A stretch of DNA of 64,000 bases, taken from Ruegeria arenilitoris (GTDB lineage Bacteria > Pseudomonadota > Alphaproteobacteria > Rhodobacterales > Rhodobacteraceae). This document shows, piece after piece, positions 53,563 to 61,865 of this stretch. The DNA lies in assembly GCF_013030985.1 (NCBI RefSeq), contig NZ_WPYP01000010.1:62001-126000 (forward strand), given 5' to 3'. The notes under the pieces were generated by a model. The model was given only the letters and a program-made list of their open reading frames with translations, had not been told where the DNA came from and made no database searches. A program made the position numbers and the translations under genes. Each line of letters starts with the position of its first letter. Within the stretch, counting starts at the first letter, position 1.

Positions 53563-54095
53563 TTGCCACTCCGTCGAACGGCGTCTGCCGCCTCATGCTG
53601 CATCACGGTTTTCAGTTTCTGCCGGGCGTTGGACAGCCGGCTCATGATCGTTCCTATCGGCACCTCCAGCAACGCCGCGGCCTCGCGGTAGCTATAGCCC
53701 TCGACGAACACAAGCATGACCGTCTCGCGCTGTGCTTCCGGTAGTTGCATCACTTGAGTAAACACTTCAGCGGCGAAAATATTCGTTTCCGCGTCCGGCC
53801 CGGCGGCTATCAGTTCCGAATCGGGCGTGACCGACAACGCCTGCGCCTTGCGGACTGACCGCGCCCGCACTTCATTCAGCCAGATCGAGCGGCAGATGGT
53901 GATCAACCAACTGTCCAGCCGGTCATAGGACGTCACCTGATGATGGCGTTCCAGCGCGCGCAGACAGGTGGATTGCAGCAGGTCGTCGGCCACATCCGAC
54001 GCACCGGACAGCGCCAGCCCGAACCGCCAGACACGCTTGGAGTGCATCTGGATCGCGCCGCGCACGGCCTGTTCCGAGCTTGTTTCACCACTCAT
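53559..54095 (-). CDS. ECF RNA polymerase sigma factor
   Basis: About 178 residues. Region 2 includes VWRFGLALSGASDVADDLLQSTCLRAL and region 4 LPEAQRETVMLVFVEGYSYREAAALLEVPIGTIMSRL, in the ECF family. The start is taken at ATG 54095; a GTG at 54128 would add 11 residues. It is paired with the anti-sigma gene downstream. The divergent gene next to it is truncated, so part of its regulon may have been lost. Confidence 0.9.
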   Translation of the reverse strand: MSGETSSEQAVRGAIQMHSKRVWRFGLALSGASDVADDLLQSTCLRALERHHQVTSYDRLDSWLITICRSIWLNEVRARSVRKAQALSVTPDSELIAAGPDAETNIFAAEVFTQVMQLPEAQRETVMLVFVEGYSYREAAALLEVPIGTIMSRLSNARQKLKTVMQHEAADAVRRSGK

Positions 54096-54127
54096 CGAAA
54101 AATCGCGACCTGTGTGTTTTTCATTCA

Positions 54128-54141
54128 CGGACCGGGGTCCG
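54128..54141. promoter_or_regulatory. Inverted repeat between ECF sigma gene and broken divergent gene
   Basis: CGGACC-GG-GGTCCG is a perfect palindrome with 6-bp arms, in the 82-bp gap between the sigma gene and the divergent ORF at 54178. It could be an operator or part of a small hairpin; its function is not known. Confidence 0.35.
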
Positions 54142-54177
54142 AAGGCTCAGAATTGACATAGCCCGAGGAGGAAAGAA

Positions 54178-54315
54178 ATGAAACGCCTGATGCGGGTCGA
54201 AACAATTGTGGCGACAATTGTTGCAACACCGGTGCGTGCGTGCGGCTGGAATCTGTCGCCCGAAGGCAGGGAATTCGGGCGGATATGTCCAAGTCGCAAA
54301 AACCCGGCGCGATGA
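54178..54315 (+). pseudogene. Truncated gene start (45 codons) divergent from the ECF sigma factor
   Basis: An ATG at 54178 follows a near-perfect ribosome-binding site (GAGGAGG, 6-9 nt upstream) and opens a frame of 45 codons to TGA at 54315. The start MKRLMRVETIVATIVATPVRA looks like a signal peptide, but the rest is short and has no domain. An IS6 transposase fragment begins about 15 bp later. The best reading is the 5' remnant of an exported-protein gene cut off by the insertion. A genuine small exported peptide cannot be excluded. Confidence 0.5.
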
Positions 54316-54318
54316 TCT

Positions 54319-54606
54319 TCAGGGCGATTGCCAAGTTGTTTGGGAGTGATTGAGAAGAGCAAGTTCGCGGACCGGTTTGAAACAGCTGCGCAATTTATCC
54401 GTGATAACGACACGTGGCTCGCCATACCGAGCGATCAGTCGCGTCAAAAACCGACGTGCCGCCTTGGCGTTCCGCTGCGGCTGGACAAGAATATCGAGGA
54501 CGTCCCCCTTGGCATCCACTGCCGGCCAAAGCCAGTGCTTCCGGCCGTTGATCGGGATGACCACATCGCCTTGATGCCGGTCGCTTAACCGGATCAGAAG
54601 ACCCAA
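54319..54606 (-). pseudogene. IS6-family transposase fragment
   Basis: A 95-codon frame whose middle ~70 residues match the DDE core of IS6-family transposases: DVVIPINGRKHWLWPAVD, GDVLDILVQPQRNAKAARRF and RVVITDKLRS. Full-length IS6 transposases are about 235 residues; the N-terminal zinc-finger/HTH part and the last catalytic Glu are missing. Both ends run into unrelated sequence. It is an inactive remnant, strong evidence of past insertion and deletion at this site. Confidence 0.85.
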
Positions 54607-54905
54607 ACAAATGGCAATCCTGATGAGAGGTCTACTACCGCTGATGGTCGGTTTTGATCACTGACCGGAATATTCCCACGACAGTGCTTTTGCCCTTCGA
54701 GTTTCTGGAGCGCTTCGCCGGCCTGCGCTGCATCATCATTCGTCACCATCATGGCTTGCCCGTTTGTGCCAACACGTCCCCGGGTACGCAGGACGGACAC
54801 TTCACCGAACAACGTCGGCTGCAACTCTACTCCATAGAACCGCGCCACGTTGACGTCCGGCTCCACATGGATCAGGTGGACAGGTGTGGGTGCTGTCAGC
54901 TCCAT
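54594..54905 (-). CDS. WGR-domain protein, probably with altered C-terminus
   Basis: About 103 residues from ATG 54905; the frame is open to 55022, so the start is unsure. Residues ~8-78 form a WGR domain (NVARFYGVELQPTLFG, RTRGRVGTNGQ, AGEALQKLE), the nucleic-acid-interacting module of PARP-like and MolR-like proteins. Stand-alone WGR proteins of alphaproteobacteria usually stop soon after the KLE block. Here ~25 unusual residues follow and the end overlaps the IS6 fragment, so the natural C-terminus has probably been lost. Confidence 0.6.
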   Translation of the reverse strand: MELTAPTPVHLIHVEPDVNVARFYGVELQPTLFGEVSVLRTRGRVGTNGQAMMVTNDDAAQAGEALQKLEGQKHCRGNIPVSDQNRPSAVVDLSSGLPFVWVF

Positions 54906-55240
54906 GATCCAATTGTCAGTTAACTCAACTCTTCTGTCCGATGACACTTCGAGATCAGTTCCAGAGAAAGGATTCTGATCCTGACTGCACCCAGGTGTCT
55001 GCGTTAACGACCAGTCGCACATTCACCAAGGTCATTTTCGAGAAAACCAATCAGGTGGATACGTCAAACTCGCTGGCCGAGCGTCCCACTTGGGTGGTCG
55101 GAGCGTTCATCGGAACCCGGCCCTTTGCCGCAGGAAGGGACACAAGACTTGCGGTCGGACTTGTAGCTTGGAGACTGCGCAGCGGTGGCACGCAAGACGC
55201 CATTCACAAGGTACCGGCCGATCGCAGAGCGGGCATCAAC
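54906..55240. other. Gap between WGR and hlyU genes
   Basis: The 335 bases contain only frames that overlap the neighbouring genes out of phase, such as a 147-codon plus-strand frame at 54941-55384 with no ribosome-binding site or domain. No hairpin or promoter stands out. Confidence 0.35.
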
Positions 55241-55522
55241 TTACCGGATCCCGGAACCGAAGAGGCGTTCGCCCTGCTCATCAATCACCTGCTTCGCCTT
55301 GGCGATACTGAAGCTTTCGGCCTGATCACGGCTTTCAAAGACATCCGCCCGGATAATCGTATGGGTCTTGCGATCCCCGTCTAAGGTTTTTTCGATGCGG
55401 GCCGACAAGCGGTACTTACCACCCTCTGCCATCAGGTCGGGGAAGATCTCAAACCCTTTGTACGAGACCGGCTCCGGCTCAGACTTTTCGCCGCCACCAA
55501 AGAGTTTCGAGAAGAGGGACAT
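55241..55522 (-). CDS. hlyU: HlyU-family protein
   Basis: A 93-residue protein, typical length for the family. MSLFSKLFGGGEK, SYKGFEI, GKYRLSARIEK and HTIIRADVFESRDQA are family blocks. The start is ATG 55522, with AAGGAG 7 nt upstream; the frame continues to 55960, but that part has no coding signature. HlyU is a transcription activator of haemolysin genes in Vibrio; the role of the short alphaproteobacterial members is not known. Confidence 0.88.
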   Translation of the reverse strand: MSLFSKLFGGGEKSEPEPVSYKGFEIFPDLMAEGGKYRLSARIEKTLDGDRKTHTIIRADVFESRDQAESFSIAKAKQVIDEQGERLFGSGIR

Positions 55523-55965
55523 GGCGCGGCTCCTTTCAATGTTGCACGGAACGGAGACTAACGCCGCTAAGGGCCGGGGTGAAGCGGGTCGTGAGATCAG
55601 ATCACCGGTCGTCGATCCGATAGCGCGATCCGCGCATGGTTTGAAAGCCCCGATTTGCGGCGAAATCTCGGTCCTCCGCACCACTCTACCTTGTACGGAA
55701 CGGCCCAAACCGGTCATTGGCGAACTGGACGAGATGCTGCTGTCGCAGCTCGCATTGCGGACATTTGCAGCCTGTACAAAGCACTTAACCACGTTGTGGC
55801 TGGCAGTGTGGGTCCATGTGACATTGAGAATGGGATCTATTTGTGGTGTTCCAGTTTTTCCGCAAAGTCGTCGCAATGCAAATCGGCGCTCTATCGCCTG
55901 AAGTGCATTGAACACCAAACCAAAAGATACCCTGTGACTTCTATCTTTTGCGATTCGCAATCATG
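55523..55965. other. Intergenic region between hlyU and the ThDP enzyme gene
   Basis: The 443 bases contain no supported gene. Long frames on both strands lack ribosome-binding sites and recognisable domains. One copy of a 27-bp repeat lies at 55745-55771. Confidence 0.45.
55745..55771 (+). repeat. Imperfect 27-bp direct repeat, left copy
   Basis: Matches 61760-61786 at 23 of 27 positions, with the core TTGCGGACATTTGC identical. The two copies enclose the ThDP enzyme, acyl-CoA-dehydrogenase-like, LysR and MttB-like genes. Confidence 0.55.
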
Positions 55966-57588
55966 TCAGATTCGTCCATCATACGCTCCCCGGTCGATTA
56001 CGGCAGCAATGACCGTGAAACTATCAGCGTCCTGCGCGGCAGTAAGAGCGGCTTTCAGCTCCGTGGCGGACCCCACGGTATGCCCCACACCGCCAAAGGC
56101 CTCTGCCAAGCGCGCAAAGTCATGCTTCGCAAATTCCACGCCTGCGTTCTCAAGTTGCCGCCCGCGCTGTTTGATCTCAATGAGGGCAAGGCAGGCGTCC
56201 ACGAAGACCACAAAAATCGTTTTCAGACCAAGTTCCGCCGCCGTCGACAATTCCCCTGCCACCATCAGCATTCCGGCATCGCCAGAGAATGAAACAACCT
56301 TGCGATCTGGTTCGATCAGCGAAGCGCCCATAGCAAGCGGGACGGCACAACCCATTGTGCAAAAGGCCGACGATTGCAGCAGTCCTTTCGGGGCGTAGCA
56401 GCTCCACTTCTGCGAAAGAAGAATGCGGTGCGCACCGGAATCGACCGTGGCTACGGTTTCCTTTGGCAGCACTTCGCGGCAAATGTCGATTACCGTCCCC
56501 GGCCCCCAAACCTCTGTCTCGGCAAATGCTGAGGTCAGGCTCTTACGAACCGAGTTGATCTTGCCGTCCGACCAACGGGATTTAGCCGCGACCCCATTCG
56601 AGATAGCGTCCAACGTGCGTCCGACATGCGAGACGAACTGAAGGCTCGATTGGTGCATGTAATGAGTATTTGGCTCAGCCGAAATATCGATAACATTGAC
56701 TGTCTCTGTGTCCCAGACATCGCGCCAACCGACCCGCACTTCAATCGGGTCGTAGCCTGCACAGATGATCAGATCGGCCTCCTGCACGAACGGTAGCAGG
56801 ACTTTATCATTCTTGGGTGACAGGCCCGCGCCGCTCATGCAAAGGGGATGGTCTTCAGGGATGATCCCTTTCGCCTTGTAGGTCGTGATGACCGGAACGT
56901 TCTGCGTTTCACAAAACCGCAGGACAGCGGCGCTTGCATCGTCTTTGAGCGCATCCAGGCCCACGACCATGACCGGCCGCTTGGAAGTCGCCAGCCAGGA
57001 TCGGGCCAGAGTCAGATCGTCATCCGCAGGGACAACGGCACTCACTTTTGCGCGTCGGCGCTTCTCAACAGGTCCAGGACGCGCGTCGGCTACAGAAATC
57101 GGTATATCGATATGGACAGGGCCGTCGCGGCCATCAGTTGCGATAGCTACCGCTTTGTCCGCAATTGTATCTGCCCCTTCGGCGGTCAGCATAAAGCTGG
57201 CCTTGGTGATCGGGCGGAAAACGGCTTGGTGGTCGAGAACCTGGTGTGTGTAGGTAAGGGCCTCAGTCGCATCGACACACCCGGTCAGGACGATGAGCGG
57301 CACACGATCCTGCTGTGCGTTGGCGACGACATTCACACCATTTAATGCGCCCGGGCCAACCGTTGCCACGAGAATACCTGGTGCGCCGTTCATGTGATGC
57401 GCCCCTTCGGCCATAAAGCCAGCGCTGTTTTCATGTTTGCAGAGAACGAATGCGATACCAACCTTTTCAAGCGCATCGACAATCGTCAGCACTTCTCCGC
57501 CGGGCATGCCGAAAGCGTGCCGGCAACCAGCATCATAGAGCCGCCGCGCGAGAAGGTCGGCGGCCCGTAGGTCTTTGTCAGTTTTCAT
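55966..57588 (-). CDS. Thiamine-diphosphate-dependent enzyme (acetolactate-synthase-like)
   Basis: A 540-residue protein with the three ThDP-enzyme domains. The catalytic Glu53 lies in CKHENSAGF, preceded by FGMPGGEV. The cofactor motif starts with SGDAGMLM, but the usual NN after the G-D-G/A is replaced by VDACLALIEIKQ. It is not a biosynthetic acetolactate synthase by context, because no small subunit is present. A decarboxylase or C-C lyase acting on a 2-oxo acid is likely. It lies 8 bp after the acyl-CoA-dehydrogenase-like gene, in one operon. Confidence 0.85.
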   Translation of the reverse strand: MKTDKDLRAADLLARRLYDAGCRHAFGMPGGEVLTIVDALEKVGIAFVLCKHENSAGFMAEGAHHMNGAPGILVATVGPGALNGVNVVANAQQDRVPLIVLTGCVDATEALTYTHQVLDHQAVFRPITKASFMLTAEGADTIADKAVAIATDGRDGPVHIDIPISVADARPGPVEKRRRAKVSAVVPADDDLTLARSWLATSKRPVMVVGLDALKDDASAAVLRFCETQNVPVITTYKAKGIIPEDHPLCMSGAGLSPKNDKVLLPFVQEADLIICAGYDPIEVRVGWRDVWDTETVNVIDISAEPNTHYMHQSSLQFVSHVGRTLDAISNGVAAKSRWSDGKINSVRKSLTSAFAETEVWGPGTVIDICREVLPKETVATVDSGAHRILLSQKWSCYAPKGLLQSSAFCTMGCAVPLAMGASLIEPDRKVVSFSGDAGMLMVAGELSTAAELGLKTIFVVFVDACLALIEIKQRGRQLENAGVEFAKHDFARLAEAFGGVGHTVGSATELKAALTAAQDADSFTVIAAVIDRGAYDGRI

Positions 57589-57596
57589 GGGGCCTC

Positions 57597-58814
57597 CTAT
57601 TCAGCCGCGTAACGCGCCATGTCGGCAAGGCGCGCATATCCGTCCCGCGTCTGTGGTGTTTTGATGCCAAGAATGTTCCCAGCGACTTGAGTTCGAAGGA
57701 TCTGTGCGGTCCCGCCACCGATGGTGAACATGCGCACATCGCGATACATCCGCTCCAGAGGTTCACGATCGCAATAGCCGCGTGCGCCGAACATTTGCAG
57801 CGCGTCGCTGACCACCTTTATGGCCATCTCGGACGCAAAGAGCTTGGCGCGGGCGGCCATCGTCATGTCGGGATACTGGCTGCCTTTTGGACCACGTGAA
57901 CGCGCCGCTTCATGGAGAAGCAGCCGGGCCGCATGAACTTGAGTATCCATATCGGCGAGCATCCATTGAAGCCCCTGGAATTCTGCGAGCGGGCGTCCGA
58001 ACTGTTCGCGTTGCAAGAGATAGCGTTTGGCATGTTCGAGCGCCCCTGCCGCGACACCCATGGCAATGGTGCCGGCACCAACGCGTTGCGAATTATACGC
58101 GTTCATCAGGTCGGCGAAACCGCGCTTGAGACCCGAAGGTGGTTTGACCAGCCATTTCTCGTCGATCTCGACATTCTCGAACCGCAATTCTGCTTCGGGC
58201 ATACCGCACAGGCCCATTGTGTATTCGCGGCCCACTACGGTGAACCCCTTTGGCATGTCACCCGAGATCGGGTCGGCAAGCAGAATGAAGCCGCCAATCC
58301 CCTGTTCCACGCCTGCCTCATCGAGCACGCGGGCAAATATCAGGTGGAGCTTCGAAACCCCACCACCTGTGATCCAGTGCTTGGTCCCGTTGAGGATGTA
58401 TGTGCTACCGTGTTTCCGGGCAGTAGTCTGCATTTCAGTCGCGGCACTTCCCGCGTCAGGTTCCGTAATGCAGATCGCGGGCTTGTCTCCTGCCAGCACA
58501 TGTTGAGCGCAAAAAGCCTTCTGCTCGTCATTGCCATAACCCATGACCGCGCTGATACCGCCCATGTTGCCTTCGACAACGATGCGGGCCGTCAGGGTGC
58601 AGGCTTTCGCGATCTCTTCGACCACCATGGTCACATCCAGAAAACTCGCGCCCTGCCCGCCATATTTCTTTGGAATGGACATGCCCATGATGCCGGCATC
58701 AACCAGTTCGCCAATGTTCGGCCAGCAATAGGCGCGCGATCTGTCCCACTCAGTGGCGCGTTTCTCAAATCCTGGGGCCAGTTCTCTTGCAACGTTCACA
58801 AGCGGATGCGTCAT
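57597..58814 (-). CDS. Acyl-CoA dehydrogenase family protein lacking the usual catalytic Glu
   Basis: A 405-residue flavoprotein of the acyl-CoA dehydrogenase superfamily: N-terminal helical domain, beta domain with CITEPDAGSAATEM and KHWITGGG, and C-terminal helices with QFGRPLAEFQGLQWMLADM. At the position of the Glu in medium-chain enzymes (YEGT) there is IGGGT. At the alternative isovaleryl-CoA-type position the residue aligned by eye is Gln (NSQRVGAG). It may therefore catalyse a different reaction, such as a desulfinase-type or oxidase-type one, or use another base. It heads the operon with the ThDP enzyme and is divergent from a LysR gene. Confidence 0.85.
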   Translation of the reverse strand: MTHPLVNVARELAPGFEKRATEWDRSRAYCWPNIGELVDAGIMGMSIPKKYGGQGASFLDVTMVVEEIAKACTLTARIVVEGNMGGISAVMGYGNDEQKAFCAQHVLAGDKPAICITEPDAGSAATEMQTTARKHGSTYILNGTKHWITGGGVSKLHLIFARVLDEAGVEQGIGGFILLADPISGDMPKGFTVVGREYTMGLCGMPEAELRFENVEIDEKWLVKPPSGLKRGFADLMNAYNSQRVGAGTIAMGVAAGALEHAKRYLLQREQFGRPLAEFQGLQWMLADMDTQVHAARLLLHEAARSRGPKGSQYPDMTMAARAKLFASEMAIKVVSDALQMFGARGYCDREPLERMYRDVRMFTIGGGTAQILRTQVAGNILGIKTPQTRDGYARLADMARYAAE

Positions 58815-58878
58815 GGCGTGTCCATCGTTTCTGTTTTCACCAGAATACGCTTGCGGAAATACAACTCAATCGAATAAG

Positions 58879-58892
58879 ATTTGATATCAAAT
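58879..58892. promoter_or_regulatory. Perfect palindrome, probable LysR operator
   Basis: ATTTGATATCAAAT is a 14-bp perfect palindrome in the 95-bp gap between the divergent acyl-CoA-dehydrogenase-like and LysR genes. It contains T-N11-A spacing, the usual LysR recognition form. It lies 17 bp before the LysR start, so it could serve autoregulation and activation of the operon. Confidence 0.65.
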
Positions 58893-58909
58893 GCAGATCT
58901 TCTTAAGTT

Positions 58910-59785
58910 ATGCAGACACGCTCTCTCAGAACCCTCATGCGGATCTCCAAGGTCGGCTCCTTTGCAAAGGCGGCCGAGCAACTGAACATGACATTGTCCG
59001 CACTTTCCATGCAGATGAAGGCACTCGAGACAGAGCTTGGCGTTGATCTCTTTGACCGCACCGTGCGACCACCGCGACTTACGCCAATCGGTCGGGCCAT
59101 CGTCGAGGCAGCGATCCCGCTCCTGCAGAATGAAGATAGCCTTCTCGAAATCTGCCGCCCGACGGACACGCTGGTCGGGCATTTCCGAATTGGATTTGTC
59201 ACAACAGCTGCCGTTCGCCTGCTGCCGGGCTTCCTGAACAACGCAAAGCATCACGCACCGCTAGCGACCTTCTCGTTTGAAACCGGCCTGTCCAAGGCTC
59301 TACAGGAGAAGGTCGTCAGCGGACAGCTTGATGCCGCGCTTGTCACGGATGCCGAAGGTGTTCCTGACGCGCTTGCGGAATTGGTGCTTCGAGAGGAACC
59401 CTTTGTCTTTGCGGCCCATGAGAGCTTGCTGAAAGACGGCCTCGGGGGGTTATTGAATACGCAGCCATTCTTTCACTTCATGCCCGACACAGGGATCGGA
59501 AAACTCATTGCTGGAGAGATGCTTAAGCACGAAAGACCAGAGGATTCCGAGACTATTGTCCTCGATAACCTTGAAGCGATCATGGAGTGTATCTCGGCGG
59601 GTCTGGGATTTACGCTTCTGCCCGCCCCCGATGTTATGCGGTATCGGTCTGACGACGTCAAAAGCATCCGTCTTCCCCAAACTTCAGCCAGAAAACTTGT
59701 TCTTGCAACCGCGTGCCAGGGTGCACTGGCCGGAAGGGAGGCGGTACTCGCGGGGCTGTTTTTAGCCGACGAGACTCACGCTTAG
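58910..59785 (+). CDS. LysR-family regulator of the ThDP/acyl-CoA-dehydrogenase-like operon
   Basis: A 291-residue regulator with an N-terminal winged helix (~3-62, LMRISKVGSFAKAAEQLNMTLSALSMQMKALE) and a periplasmic-binding-like effector domain. It is divergent from the catabolic-looking operon with a palindrome between them, the classic arrangement for a regulator of the adjacent operon. The inducer is unknown. Confidence 0.92.
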   Translation: MQTRSLRTLMRISKVGSFAKAAEQLNMTLSALSMQMKALETELGVDLFDRTVRPPRLTPIGRAIVEAAIPLLQNEDSLLEICRPTDTLVGHFRIGFVTTAAVRLLPGFLNNAKHHAPLATFSFETGLSKALQEKVVSGQLDAALVTDAEGVPDALAELVLREEPFVFAAHESLLKDGLGGLLNTQPFFHFMPDTGIGKLIAGEMLKHERPEDSETIVLDNLEAIMECISAGLGFTLLPAPDVMRYRSDDVKSIRLPQTSARKLVLATACQGALAGREAVLAGLFLADETHA

Positions 59786-60012
59786 GGCGAATAAAACAAA
59801 CCTTTCCTACGCTCGTGGCCTTGGCTGAATCGGCGAGGATCCTGAAGCAACTGAGCAACCCTGAGCAATACCGTGACATTCACGTTCAAGGACAGCCCAA
59901 AGCCGCCTTCTGTCGCGTGCAATCCATGATGCATTGCGGCGCGTGATAGGAGACATTCGCTGCGCTTGCGAAACTGGGCTCTGCGCGAACTCCCCCATAC
60001 AATCATTCAAGT

Positions 60013-61530
60013 TCAGTGCCAGATATCCGGCAACTGTTCCTTTCTGCGGGCCATGAAGGCTTGGAGCTCTTCGTCAATTCCCTCGTCGAGATGCGGTGCG
60101 TCATATTCCTTGAGGCTGGACTTCCACTTAGCGTTGGCCCGTTGCGCCATGTCGGCCGCGCCTTTTTCGGACCAGTTTTCAAACGCCTGTGTGTCCGACA
60201 GTTCGGCGTCATAAAATGCGGTCTCGTAGTGCCTGAGGGTATGGGCGCAACCAAAGAAATGCCCACCCGGGCCGACCTCGGCGAATGCGTCCATGGCAAA
60301 GGCATCATCCTCGAGGGTCAAGCCGGCCAGAAACCTGTGCATTGCGCCCAGATAGTCCGCATCCATGACCAGCTTTTCGTAGGATAGCGTCAAGGCGCCT
60401 TCCAGCCAGCCCGCAGATTGCAGCACGAAATTCGCGCCGCTAAGAACCGCGGCGTGCAAGGCGGTCACGCTTTCCATCATAGCTTGCGCGTCGGGCAGTT
60501 TGGAGCTGGTGAATGCGCCCGAACACCGCACGGGAAGGCCTACCCGCCGCGCCAACTGGCCGGCCACGTAAGATGCCAGTGCAGATTCCGGGGTGCCAAA
60601 TGAAGGTGAGCCGGTCTTCAGATCAACCGAAGTAACAAAATTGCCAAAGATCACCGGCGCACCCGGGCGGACAAGCTGAGCCAGCGCGCATCCCACCAGG
60701 ACTTCGGAATAGGCCTGGGTCACTGCCGCGATCATCGACACCGGCGCCGTGGCACCTCCCAGAACGAAGGGGACGATGACCGGGCATTGCCCGGCGGCTG
60801 CATAAGTGCGGATTGCCCCCGACATGGCATAGTCGAAGACCAGCGGAGAATTCATGTTGATATTTGCCATGATTACGCAGTTCCGATCCACAAAATCTGA
60901 ACCGAAGGCAATGCGCGCCATCTCAATGCTGTCGGCAGCCCGTTCGGGAGCGGTGACCGATCCCATGAAAGGTTTGTCAGTCCATTTCAAATGGGCATAA
61001 ACCATATCCAGATGGCGCTTGTTCACCGGCAAATCGGTAGGTTCACAGGTGGTTCCGCCGGAATGGTGCAGCCAGGGCGACGTGTATACAAGTTTTGTCA
61101 GGTTCTCGAAATCCCGGATTGTTCCATAGCGACGACCACCGTCAAGATCGCTAACAAATGGCATGCCGTAGGCCGGGGCAAATATCACGTTATTGCCGCC
61201 CAGCTCGACGGTCCGTGCTGGGTTTCGGGCGTGCTGCCGAAAGACCCTCGGTGCCGTTTTGAGTAGATTTTGCAACAGCCCGGGTGGGAAACGCACCCGA
61301 TCACCCGATACATCCGCACCGGATGCGCGCCACAGCTTCAACGCCTCGGGGTCATCGAGGAATTTTACCCCAACCTCCTGCAGGAGTTGCTCGGATCGAG
61401 CCTCAATCAACTCCAGCCCTTCATCGTGCATCAGGTCATAGGTGGGGATCTCGCGGCGGGCACCCGAGATCAGCGGCGCCTTGATTTGCTCCGAATTTCG
61501 GCGGGTATGACGTCGACGCGTCGCTGGCAT
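60013..61530 (-). CDS. Trimethylamine methyltransferase (MttB)-family protein, non-pyrrolysine
   Basis: A 505-residue corrinoid-protein methyltransferase homologue with RRHTRRNS near the N-terminus, HHSGGTTCEPTDLPVNKRHLD, and the C-terminal GPGGHFFGCAHTLRHYETAFYDAELSD. The frame has no in-frame amber codon, so it belongs to the non-pyrrolysine group. Members of that group demethylate quaternary amines such as glycine betaine, proline betaine or carnitine. No corrinoid protein or activase gene is in the window, so its partner lies elsewhere. It may or may not work with the adjacent ThDP/acyl-CoA-dehydrogenase-like operon. Confidence 0.9.
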   Translation of the reverse strand: MPATRRRHTRRNSEQIKAPLISGARREIPTYDLMHDEGLELIEARSEQLLQEVGVKFLDDPEALKLWRASGADVSGDRVRFPPGLLQNLLKTAPRVFRQHARNPARTVELGGNNVIFAPAYGMPFVSDLDGGRRYGTIRDFENLTKLVYTSPWLHHSGGTTCEPTDLPVNKRHLDMVYAHLKWTDKPFMGSVTAPERAADSIEMARIAFGSDFVDRNCVIMANINMNSPLVFDYAMSGAIRTYAAAGQCPVIVPFVLGGATAPVSMIAAVTQAYSEVLVGCALAQLVRPGAPVIFGNFVTSVDLKTGSPSFGTPESALASYVAGQLARRVGLPVRCSGAFTSSKLPDAQAMMESVTALHAAVLSGANFVLQSAGWLEGALTLSYEKLVMDADYLGAMHRFLAGLTLEDDAFAMDAFAEVGPGGHFFGCAHTLRHYETAFYDAELSDTQAFENWSEKGAADMAQRANAKWKSSLKEYDAPHLDEGIDEELQAFMARRKEQLPDIWH

Positions 61531-61865
61531 GAGCTTTCCTGCAATTCACGGTTTTAATACGGCATAGTTCTCCAAACAGGTGGAACAGTCTGCTCCAGGA
61601 ACGACCAAGGCGGTTGATCCCGACACAATTCCGCTCAATGTAAAAAGAAACTTAAAAACCGCTTTGGCTAAATTAACCATCGGCCGAATGCCTGACCGCC
61701 TTTCAGTGAAACGACCGGCCCAGACCAGACACTGGCCGGGATCCTGAAATGCTACGAGTGCAGCCCGATTTGCGGACATTTGCGGCAAGCCGCAAAGTAA
61801 GAACCTGGTTGAACTCACAGCAGTTCTACTTTGCTCGGGGCCATGCAACATCCGGATAGCGCCGC
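61531..61865. other. Intergenic region upstream of the MttB-like gene
   Basis: The 335 bases are AT-rich around 61620-61680 and probably hold the promoter of the MttB-like gene. The second copy of the 27-bp repeat is at 61760-61786. A 101-codon minus-strand frame at 61546-61851 shows no coding signature. Confidence 0.45.
61760..61786 (+). repeat. Imperfect 27-bp direct repeat, right copy
   Basis: Same orientation as the copy at 55745-55771, with 23 of 27 positions identical and an unbroken 14-bp core. It is directly followed by a GC-rich CGGCAAGCCG inverted segment. Confidence 0.55.

Noticed and set aside
54319-54606. Intact IS6 element
   Set aside because: Only about 70 residues of the transposase core remain and no terminal inverted repeats were recognised.
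55523-55960. N-terminal extension of the hlyU frame, and the overlapping plus-strand frame 55655-56398
   Set aside because: The AAGGAG site fixes the hlyU start at 55522, and neither frame resembles a known protein. The plus-strand frame is mostly antisense to the ThDP enzyme.
60013-61530. Pyrrolysine-containing MttB
   Set aside because: The frame is uninterrupted, without an in-frame TAG read-through, so it belongs to the non-pyrrolysine group.
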